IMG/VR virus record: IMGVR_UViG_3300042197_002404
Span: 1 to 64,000 of that record
Strand: one strand, 5' to 3'
DNA from: a virus
DNA: 64,000 bases
The notes under the pieces were generated by a model that saw only the letters and a program-made list of their open reading frames with translations, did no database searches and had not been told where the DNA came from. Below, piece after piece: positions 7,665-13,734 of this stretch. How positions within the stretch are numbered: the stretch's first letter is position 1; the number at the start of each line of letters is the position of its first letter. The translations under genes were made by a program, and so were the position numbers.

Positions 7665-7703
7665 CCTGAAAAGTGCAACCCAATCAGGTATTAGTATTTA
7701 TCT

Positions 7704-8420
7704 CTACCGGGCGCGATCCATATAGCAGTGTGCCCTCTGCCCATCAGCAAGGCAGTAGTGAAAAAAGACCTGATGAAATGCTTTTGGAGTTTTTCTTCCA
7801 GAAGTTCTACATTCTTTTCTTACTTTACCTGGCATCGGTTCTCTCCAGTGCGGACGATCACACCCACGGTAAAGAATACCATCACCAGGTTGCAAGAATA
7901 ACTGGCGTTTTTCTCCGGGCACTAATATCTGTGTCTTCTTTTTATCAGCATAAGTATCTGGTGTTTTAATCCAGAAACCCCATTCAGTATCGATATTATT
8001 ACTAATATGAACGCTTACAGAGATTTCACAGGCATCTCTATCGGCATGAGGGTGTAGTGCCTGCGCGTCAAAATACCATCTGTCGTAATAATAAGTGTTG
8101 TATAGTTTACGACCAATTACTTCTTCTAGTTTTAGACGAATGCCACTATGAATTTCACGATATTGTGGATGAGAATATACAGCAAGAGATCCTTCTACTT
8201 GCATTTCTACTGGTTGATGAGTAAATTGATCGGGTTTTTTGCCCCAGTAGTTAATCTGCCCTCGCTCTTCGGGCATAGGACGATAAAGTTCTTCAGCGGA
8301 CCAAAGATCTTTTAATACAAGATAACCATTTTTATCAAACTCCTCATTACGAGTCCAAGTCGTTCCCGTATTCATCCTTTCCTGCATCATCAGTTGCAGT
8401 TCTGTCATTTGTTCTGCCAT
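7704..8420 (-). CDS. 2OG/Fe(II) oxygenase-like protein (phytanoyl-hydroxylase-like fold)
   Basis: 238 aa. A characteristic segment reads Y-Y-Y-D-R-W-Y-F-D-A-Q-A-L-H-P-H-A-D-R-D-A at about residues 110-130, giving a H-x-D metal motif (H125, D127). G-D-G-I-L-Y-R-G-C-D-R-P-H-W-R follows at about 179-193, with the distal His at 191 and Arg at 193. The N-terminal phrase FDKNGYLVLKDLWSAEEL is typical of the phytanoyl-CoA dioxygenase-like branch. Homologous genes are common in cyanophages and usually carry only a 2OG-oxygenase label. It starts one base after the stop of the gene at 8422-9048 and forms a two-gene unit with it, ended by a terminator. Substrate unknown. Confidence 0.75.
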   Translation of the reverse strand: MAEQMTELQLMMQERMNTGTTWTRNEEFDKNGYLVLKDLWSAEELYRPMPEERGQINYWGKKPDQFTHQPVEMQVEGSLAVYSHPQYREIHSGIRLKLEEVIGRKLYNTYYYDRWYFDAQALHPHADRDACEISVSVHISNNIDTEWGFWIKTPDTYADKKKTQILVPGEKRQLFLQPGDGILYRGCDRPHWREPMPGKVRKECRTSGRKTPKAFHQVFFHYCLADGQRAHCYMDRAR

Positions 8421-8421
8421 A

Positions 8422-9048
8422 TCAAGACCACCTCTTACCTACAACCCACGCGACTAATGAACGGCGTGTGCCTTTAGTTACTTTAAGAACACGATGCTGT
8501 GCTCTGGAATCAAATACAATCACAGTTCCACGCTTTCTTGGAACGATATAACTATTGTTTGCTTCATCTAATATCTGTAAGTTGCCACCTTCGTATTCAT
8601 CAGGGTCGCTGAGTTGCACTACTATACTAAGCTTTCTAATCAATTCACAGTTTTCATTAATAAAGTCCTGTGCAATCTCTTGACCATTACCGCGATTGCC
8701 GACTGATACTGGTTTATAATGTGTTGCTAGACCTGCATCATTATGCCAGGAATAGAACTGTCCTTCTGTGTATTTTGTAAATTGAATACTTTCTCCATCA
8801 ATATTGCGAATATCATAGAGGAAGTTTTCACGATTTGCTCTTTCAATATAATGCCAAAGAAAACCACCAATCCAGTGTGTGGTGGGAATCCAGGCATTTT
8901 GTGAGTTTCTTTTATCACGATTTAGGGCATCGCCGTGTAAACGGCTGTCACCCATTTGCTCATCAAAATGTTCTACTGCGTCTCTTTCTAGAATATCTAC
9001 GATGTCTTCATTAATTTGGCTGTAGTACCATACAGATTGTAGTGCCAA
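8422..9048 (-). CDS. 2OG/Fe(II) oxygenase, prolyl-4-hydroxylase-like
   Basis: 208 aa. The double-stranded beta-helix core is clear: F-Y-S-W-H-N-D (H102, D104), the K-L-S-I-V-V-Q-L-S-D-P-D-E-Y-E-G-G-N-L strand pair of PKHD/prolyl-4-hydroxylase proteins, R-G-T-V-I-V-F-D-S-R-A-Q-H-R-V (H185), and Arg 195/196 before S-L-V-A-W for 2-oxoglutarate. All catalytic residues are present, so it should be active. The start is a TTG at 9048, chosen because AGGAG lies 8 nt upstream and homologous sequence begins there. A sigma70-type promoter lies 31 nt before it, so this unit can be made early, unlike the fibre genes around it. Confidence 0.85.
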   Translation of the reverse strand: MALQSVWYYSQINEDIVDILERDAVEHFDEQMGDSRLHGDALNRDKRNSQNAWIPTTHWIGGFLWHYIERANRENFLYDIRNIDGESIQFTKYTEGQFYSWHNDAGLATHYKPVSVGNRGNGQEIAQDFINENCELIRKLSIVVQLSDPDEYEGGNLQILDEANNSYIVPRKRGTVIVFDSRAQHRVLKVTKGTRRSLVAWVVGKRWS

Positions 9049-9078
9049 CTTTCAATCTCCTATTATGTGTTCAACGAT

Positions 9079-9107
9079 ATTATATATGAGTTTTTTGAGA
9101 ATGTCTA
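9079..9107 (-). promoter_or_regulatory. Sigma70-type (early) promoter of the oxygenase pair
   Basis: Minus strand: TAGACA (9107-9102), 17-bp spacer, TATAAT (9084-9079). One mismatch to the -35 consensus and none to the -10. It lies between the preceding terminator and the TTG start at 9048. Confidence 0.7.
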
Positions 9108-9116
9108 GTTGATACT

Positions 9117-9141
9117 AAAAAGGAGGGATTTTCACCCTCCT
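9117..9141 (-). terminator. Terminator after the glycine-rich fibre at 9175-10236
   Basis: Minus-strand AGGAGGG and CCCTCCT pair over 7 bp around a 7-nt loop, with five T after it. The sequence, including the upstream CCTGAATGGG...TTCGGG segment, is a third copy of the block found in front of two homing endonuclease genes, here without an endonuclease. Confidence 0.8.
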
Positions 9142-9174
9142 TCCCGAAAAGTACCACCCATTCAGGTATTTTAT

Positions 9175-10236
9175 TTATGCAAGGTGTCTGATGATAACAA
9201 TACCAGGTCCACCAGTTCCTCCACTTCCTGGAGGAGCTGGACCTGCTCCACCTCCTCCGCCGCCAGTATATATAACACCCGGTAAAGCAGGTGATGGTGA
9301 TCCAGATCCACCAGATCCATTTCCACCTCTCCCTCCTCCACCTGGACCTCCAGTAGGTGAAGTGCCATCGCTCCAGTCACCAGCACCTCCACCACCACCA
9401 TAAAGACCGGTTGGTCCAACAACAGGAGTAAAAGAAGGACGGTTTGGTGCTGGTAAAAGAAGTTCAACCAAAGGTGCCGCAAATGCAGGAAATGGTTGAC
9501 CGTTACCGCCAGGTCCACCATTGCCACCGGGTCCAAAATTTCCAGCCCCGCCGGCACCACCGCCACCTCCCCATCCTCCGGGATCATACCCACTACCAGA
9601 AGCACCGGTGTTTCCGTAGTTTAAAATATTTGGGTTGTGAGAGTTTTGTGAAGGTTGGATTGCGTTTGGTGGTCCAGTTCTAAAAGAAACACCACCACCA
9701 CCAGATCCACCAGGAGCCATAGATGGTCCAGGAGGAGCACCTTGTGTTTCTCCTCCACCACCACCCTTTGACAGAATATAATATGGATTTGGAGAAGATG
9801 CAAAAGAAGAATCTCCACCATTAACTCCGTGAACACCTCCTGGAAAAGGTCCAGATCCTGTCGGTCCACCAGTTCCAACAATAACTGGATATGTTCCAGA
9901 ACTCAAAGTTATATTTGGAAGAAACGATATTCCTCCTGCCCCACCACCACCAGATCCATTTCCAGCTGGCGCAAATCCGCCGCCGCCGCCGCCAGCAATA
10001 ACAAGAATATCAAAAGATTTAGATCCATTCTCAATAATAAAGTTTCCGGGAGAAATGAAAGCATAATATCTATATCCGTTTCCTGGCGCTATTCCTTCAG
10101 AAATAGTTCCACCACTTGCAGAAAATAGTTGTATTCTATTAGTCCTCACACTACTATCAAGACTTAAATCCCTATCTCTAAAAGAGTTTAAAAGTTTTCC
10201 TACACTTCTTCCAAGACTTGATCTAATGGGAGCCAT
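9175..10236 (-). CDS. Glycine-rich tail fibre/adhesin, one Gly-rich domain
   Basis: 353 aa, beginning MAPIRSSLGRSVGKLLNSF. After an N-terminal segment of about 50 residues a single glycine-rich domain starts with Y-A-F-I-S-P-G-N-F-I-I and F-D-I-L-V-I-A-G-G-G-G-G, and ends with G-G-P-G-I-V-I-I-R-H-L-A. The core is rich in Gly, Pro, Ser and Asn turns (G-P-G-G-N-G-G, G-S-G-S-P-S-P). It lies 3 nt after its cap-like partner at 10240-10578 and is the last gene of its transcription unit. The closing strand matches the I-V-(V/L)-(V/I)-R-Y ends of other glycine-rich domains here. Likely receptor-binding fibre. Confidence 0.75.
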   Translation of the reverse strand: MAPIRSSLGRSVGKLLNSFRDRDLSLDSSVRTNRIQLFSASGGTISEGIAPGNGYRYYAFISPGNFIIENGSKSFDILVIAGGGGGGFAPAGNGSGGGGAGGISFLPNITLSSGTYPVIVGTGGPTGSGPFPGGVHGVNGGDSSFASSPNPYYILSKGGGGGETQGAPPGPSMAPGGSGGGGVSFRTGPPNAIQPSQNSHNPNILNYGNTGASGSGYDPGGWGGGGGAGGAGNFGPGGNGGPGGNGQPFPAFAAPLVELLLPAPNRPSFTPVVGPTGLYGGGGGAGDWSDGTSPTGGPGGGGRGGNGSGGSGSPSPALPGVIYTGGGGGGAGPAPPGSGGTGGPGIVIIRHLA

Positions 10237-10239
10237 AAA

Positions 10240-10578
10240 TCAAACCTCCTTATCACCAGTAATCAAGAAGTTAACGGTAGAAGTTCCTGCACCAACCTGA
10301 ATACTATCACCAGTTGTATCAATTACAAGAGGATATGATGGTTCAATTAAAACTGTTTCTCCTGCATTTACATCAACATCAAACAATCTTGTGTTGGCAT
10401 TTACAGAACCACCACTTGGAATAAAGTATACCTGAGCAGTAGCAGAAGTTGCTGTGCTCGCATGAGCCATTATAGATTTTACATAAACTTTTTTAGAACT
10501 GGTCACAGTAATAATCCCTACTGTGCTTCCAGCAGAAACTACAACTATATTACTCAGTTTTCCTCTTTCCAGGGCCAT
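10240..10578 (-). CDS. Cap-like fibre-cassette protein (MALxRxKL subfamily)
   Basis: 112 aa, the shortest member of the MALxRxKL group. It starts MALERGKLSNIVVV, has V-Y-V-K-S-I-M-A-H-A in the middle, E-P-S-Y-P-L-V-I and D-S-I-Q-V in the second half, and ends ITGDKEV, the same C-terminus as the protein at 15795-16157 (LGDKEV). It lies between a short module gene (10604-10912) and a glycine-rich fibre (9175-10236), the cassette order that repeats along the locus. Predicted beta-sandwich structural protein; connector role inferred. Confidence 0.75.
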   Translation of the reverse strand: MALERGKLSNIVVVSAGSTVGIITVTSSKKVYVKSIMAHASTATSATAQVYFIPSGGSVNANTRLFDVDVNAGETVLIEPSYPLVIDTTGDSIQVGAGTSTVNFLITGDKEV

Positions 10579-10594
10579 AGCTTCTTTTTTTAGT

Positions 10595-10602
10595 TATTTA
10601 TA
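10595..10602 (-). promoter_or_regulatory. Late promoter
   Basis: Perfect TATAAATA followed by ACTAAAAAAAG on the minus strand, 16 nt upstream of the ATG at 10578. It overlaps the upstream gene's terminal region. Confidence 0.75.
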
Positions 10603-10603
10603 A

Positions 10604-10912
10604 TCAACCACCACTACCAAATAACCAAGAATCATAACTATCCCAAGCACTTACTCCAGTAAGTCCTGATCCATCACCATAAAACGTAACTGCTGTACCT
10701 GGTCTTGCAGTTACAATACCAGTTACTTCAATACCAGATCTTGCAGTAATCAAACCAACAGAATCAACATTCGTTACATCTTCATAAGTTATTGTTCCTG
10801 CAATTGATACATTACCTGAGAATGTCGCTGCAGCACCTACAACTACACCTTGAGAGAGTGTAGGTGCTCCGCCTGTTCTATTCTTAATAGTATCAACGTA
10901 TAACTGCGACAT
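10604..10912 (-). CDS. Short fibre module protein (anchor motif plus GDGS module)
   Basis: 102 aa. The N-terminus MSQLYVDTIKNRTGGAP is the anchor-like motif of this family (V-D-T-I-x-N-x-x-x-G-A-P). It continues with F-S-G-N-V-S-I-A-G-T-I, then the V-T-F-Y-G-D-G-S-G-L-T-G module, and ends SWLFGSGG. Such single-module proteins occur alone in this locus, but the same segments are found inside the long fibre proteins, so they look like individually encoded fibre segments, probably trimeric. It heads the third cassette counted from the left end and has its own late promoter. Confidence 0.7.
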   Translation of the reverse strand: MSQLYVDTIKNRTGGAPTLSQGVVVGAAATFSGNVSIAGTITYEDVTNVDSVGLITARSGIEVTGIVTARPGTAVTFYGDGSGLTGVSAWDSYDSWLFGSGG

Positions 10913-10929
10913 TTTAGATACTTTTTAGT

Positions 10930-10937
10930 TATTTATG
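10930..10937 (-). promoter_or_regulatory. Late promoter-like element
   Basis: CATAAATA followed by ACTAAAAAG on the minus strand, 17 nt upstream of the ATG at 10912, overlapping the stop of the preceding fibre gene. Confidence 0.65.
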
Positions 10938-13056
10938 ATGGGTATGCGATGAGGACGATACCGGAACCACCGTTGCCAGAATATCCAGCACTATCACCAC
11001 CAGTTCCACCACCACCAGATCCACTATTTTCAAGTGCATTGGAACCAGGACTATTTTTTCCTGCATTTCCCGCCCCCGCAAATGGTGAAGTATCTACACC
11101 AGGACCAACACCTCCATATCCAGTAACTGGTGTTCCTCCCCCCAAAGGATTTATACCACCACCCCCACCACCAGCAACATAATACTTACCAGTCGTATCT
11201 GCACCATTTACCAATGGTGATGTTGGACCGGGATGTCCTACAGATGATGTTGGGTTTCTGAATGTTGCAGGAAGTTGAATACCTAAACCACCATTTCCAC
11301 CTTTACCATCAGTTCCAAATGTTCCACTAACACCAGCACTGCCAGCACCGCCACCACCACCACCAGAATATCCTTGTCCGCCAGATACACCCGCACCACC
11401 TGCGTGACCCCATCCGGAAGCAGGTGAAGAACCAATCGTTCCTGGGAATGGAGCTCCTGTTGCTGGCCCTGGATTTGCATTAGTACCTGTGCCGCCACCG
11501 CCGCCACCGCCGCCACCAGATCCACCGGGACCACCACCAGTTTTTGGCGATGCATCTGCCATAGCACCATAACCCCCAGTTGGTGCAGTAATTGGAACCC
11601 CAAAGAATGATGGTGTACCAACTGTCCCGTGAGCACTTCCAGGGGTTTTTGGTGATGCTCCACCAGCACCAACTTGAATACTTATTGCCTGTGGACCAGA
11701 TATTGTGGTTGTTGCAGTTCTGTATGAACCAGCACCACCACCTCCTCCACCGCCTCCTTGAGAAGCGCCGCAGGCTCCACCAGATGCCCCACCACCAAGA
11801 ACAACATACTCTACAGTTTCATTAAAACTTCCAGGAGCAGTAAAGGTTCCTGTACTCGTAAAAGTATGAATGGTCTTACCACCATAATAACTAATAGCAC
11901 CACCAGTTGCTTTTGCAGTGGCTGTGAGTTGTCCGATTTGGTAACGAACGACTACGATACCGGAACCACCGTTACCACCCTTTGAATTGCTGTGCGTACT
12001 TCCGCCTCCACCACCTCCAGTACTGTATCCAGCATTTCCTCCATTCGCATTAGGACCAGGATTTCCTGATTGACCAGTCGTGCGTCCTCCCGCTCCAGCT
12101 GCACCGATCGGATCTCCACCTCCTCCTCCACCGCCGCCGGCGCCTCCGTTTCCTCCTTGAAAACCTCCAGAAGCTGATCCGCCGCCGCCACCGCCAGCGT
12201 AAGTATAAGTTGTTCCTTCAATATTAATAGGAGAACCACTACCCCCAGCACCGCCAGCAGATCCAGCTTGAGCAGGTTGTCCTGCACCACCTGCACCACC
12301 TCCACCACCGGCAAGATAATCTGGTCCACTTTGACGAAGACCATAACCACCAGGATTACCCTGAGATGGTGAATATGGAGGTGTATTGCCGGCACCCCCT
12401 GGTTGTTGTGTTCCGCCAGGTGTATTTTCTTCTCCACCACCACCACCGGATCCTCCGGATAAACCGTTTTCATTAAAAGCGCCGCCACCACCACCGCCGT
12501 CCGAGCGAATAAAAGAAGGTGATGGATAGGAAACTGGAGTTGGATAGAACTCAGAAACAGATCCGGAAACCCCATTAAACGGGATGTTAGGTCCGGCCGT
12601 AACTTGTCCGGAACCTCCTACTCCACCTCCTCCTACGGAAACTGTATAAGGACCCACCGAAATCGTGTAACTGGATCCAGCAAGTGGGTGCCCTGATTTA
12701 TTAGTAAGAAAACCACCACCTCCACCTCCTCCACCACCACCAGCCCCACCGCCACCTCCACCAGCAACCACAAGATACTCTACATTAGATCCAAAATCAC
12801 CTAATGCACTTACACTAAAAGTACCTGATGAAGTAAAGATATGTGCTCTATAGACATCAGACCCATCTATGTAATCACTAATCACACCACCAGTTGCTGT
12901 GAGTCCTTGTAGAGCAACACCAGGAGCATTATAAATGTTACCTTGTCTTTGAAAATATCCGTTTGTAAAAAGACTTAAAAGACCACCACCAGTTCCATCT
13001 CCAGGATCAGTAGCAGTATCTTGTGCTTTACCAATTCTTCTTCCAATATAACTCAT
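10933..13056 (-). CDS. Glycine-rich tail fibre/adhesin, two Gly-rich domains (paralogue B)
   Basis: 707 aa, the longest of the three double-domain glycine-rich fibres. The order is: N-terminal segment (MSYIGRRIGKAQDTATDPG), conserved stretch L-T-A-T-G-G-V-I-S-D-Y with G-S-D-V-Y-R-A-H-I-F-T-S-S-G-T-F-S-V, first glycine-rich core, conserved linker V-V-V-R-Y-Q-I-G-Q-L-T-A-T-A-K-A, second core, and C-terminus S-G-I-V-L-I-A-Y-P-S. Start region, linker and end are nearly the same at DNA level in paralogues A (1634-3520) and C (13730-15793), while the cores differ. It lies 14 nt after its cap-like partner (13071-13451). A receptor-binding role is the natural inference. Confidence 0.8.
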   Translation of the reverse strand: MSYIGRRIGKAQDTATDPGDGTGGGLLSLFTNGYFQRQGNIYNAPGVALQGLTATGGVISDYIDGSDVYRAHIFTSSGTFSVSALGDFGSNVEYLVVAGGGGGGAGGGGGGGGGGFLTNKSGHPLAGSSYTISVGPYTVSVGGGGVGGSGQVTAGPNIPFNGVSGSVSEFYPTPVSYPSPSFIRSDGGGGGGAFNENGLSGGSGGGGGEENTPGGTQQPGGAGNTPPYSPSQGNPGGYGLRQSGPDYLAGGGGGAGGAGQPAQAGSAGGAGGSGSPINIEGTTYTYAGGGGGGSASGGFQGGNGGAGGGGGGGGDPIGAAGAGGRTTGQSGNPGPNANGGNAGYSTGGGGGGSTHSNSKGGNGGSGIVVVRYQIGQLTATAKATGGAISYYGGKTIHTFTSTGTFTAPGSFNETVEYVVLGGGASGGACGASQGGGGGGGGAGSYRTATTTISGPQAISIQVGAGGASPKTPGSAHGTVGTPSFFGVPITAPTGGYGAMADASPKTGGGPGGSGGGGGGGGGTGTNANPGPATGAPFPGTIGSSPASGWGHAGGAGVSGGQGYSGGGGGGAGSAGVSGTFGTDGKGGNGGLGIQLPATFRNPTSSVGHPGPTSPLVNGADTTGKYYVAGGGGGGINPLGGGTPVTGYGGVGPGVDTSPFAGAGNAGKNSPGSNALENSGSGGGGTGGDSAGYSGNGGSGIVLIAYPS

Positions 13057-13070
13057 TTCTATTACTCTCC

Positions 13071-13451
13071 TTAGCTGATTTCTTCATAAGAGCAAATAAT
13101 GTCTATATTTCCTGCATTTGCTTGTTTAAATGCACCAAGGGATCTATTTTCTTCTAAGTATATTGCATTCTCTTTACTAATGACTGCTAATGATGAATAA
13201 GTAGGAACTGAAAGTGTTGCACCAATCGAAACTGAACTTCCTACTCCTGCTGCCTGTCCAAAATACTTTACAGTCACACCAGTTGTATTACCAAGTCCTG
13301 CTGCAACCAGAGAGTTAATCTTTAATACCTTACCACTCGCAGCTGGATTTGATACAACTACTGAAACACCAGCAGACTCAGTATTGATACCAGCAATAAA
13401 TGTTGTAACGCCTGTGATACTCGCAACATTTACAATATTAGGAGCAGTCAT
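13071..13451 (-). CDS. Cap-like fibre-cassette protein (APNIV/SYEEI subfamily)
   Basis: 126 aa. With the protein at 20362-20739 it forms a second cap subfamily: start M-x-A-P-N-I-V-x-V, K-(I/V)-N-S-(L/I) in the middle, I-Y-L-E-E-N-x-S and C-terminal D-(I/V)-I-C-S-Y-E-E-I. It fills the same slot, between a short module gene and a glycine-rich fibre, as the MALxRxKL proteins, and has the same overall pattern of alternating beta strands, so the two groups may be distant relatives. AGGA lies directly upstream of the ATG. Structural role inferred from position. Confidence 0.75.
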   Translation of the reverse strand: MTAPNIVNVASITGVTTFIAGINTESAGVSVVVSNPAASGKVLKINSLVAAGLGNTTGVTVKYFGQAAGVGSSVSIGATLSVPTYSSLAVISKENAIYLEENRSLGAFKQANAGNIDIICSYEEIS

Positions 13452-13474
13452 TTCCTATTATACCTCTTTTGTAG

Positions 13475-13482
13475 TATTTATC
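13475..13482 (-). promoter_or_regulatory. Late promoter-like element
   Basis: GATAAATA on the minus strand, 23 nt upstream of the ATG at 13451 and overlapping the stop of the gene at 13481-13708. Confidence 0.6.
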
Positions 13483-13708
13483 ATCCAAAAACTATTGACA
13501 TAGCAGCAGCTTTACCCGTAATACCAGTCATACTTGATGCAGACCCAACAAATGATGTTGCTTCAACAACTCCAGAGGAAATGGTAACTGCTGTTCCTAC
13601 TTTAATTGATGTTGCAGTTGCTACACCAGTTATAGTTGCACCATTTGGAAAATCTGGTGCTCCTGTATCCTCTTTATTAACAATAGTATCAACCTGTATC
13701 TTTGACAT
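13481..13708 (-). CDS. Short fibre module protein (anchor motif)
   Basis: 75 aa. MSKIQVDTIVNKEDTGAPDF carries the V-D-T-I-V-N-K anchor-like motif, followed by G-A-T-I-T-G-V-A-T-A-T-S and V-V-E-A-T-S-F-V-G-S-A-S-S-M-T-G, a degenerate version of the T-A-T-x-F-x-G-D-G-S-x-L-T-G module. It has its own late promoter-like element and heads a cassette with the cap-like protein at 13071-13451 and the fibre at 10933-13056. No enzyme motif. Probably a small trimeric fibre segment or attachment peptide. Confidence 0.7.
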   Translation of the reverse strand: MSKIQVDTIVNKEDTGAPDFPNGATITGVATATSIKVGTAVTISSGVVEATSFVGSASSMTGITGKAAAMSIVFG

Positions 13709-13726
13709 TAGCTTATTGTTTTTGAG

Positions 13727-13734
13727 TATTTATG
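13727..13734 (-). promoter_or_regulatory. Late promoter-like element
   Basis: CATAAATA on the minus strand, 18 nt upstream of the ATG at 13708. It lies at the 3' end of the preceding glycine-rich fibre gene. Confidence 0.6.

Larger units (their letters stand above)
7611..7687 (-). promoter_or_regulatory. Long-range inverted repeat enclosing terminator and late promoter, upstream of a GIY-YIG gene
   Basis: Arms 7674-7687 and 7611-7625 pair over 14 bp with one bulged base (transcript CTGATTGGGTTGCA with TGCAACCCAAATCAG). The 3' arm ends 7 nt before the ATG at 7603. The enclosed segment holds a terminator hairpin and a perfect late promoter. Compared with the 1032-1105 element, the central base pair differs on both sides (TGGGTAGCA/TGCTACCCA versus TGGGTTGCA/TGCAACCCA), a compensatory change that supports pairing. 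Confidence 0.65.
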
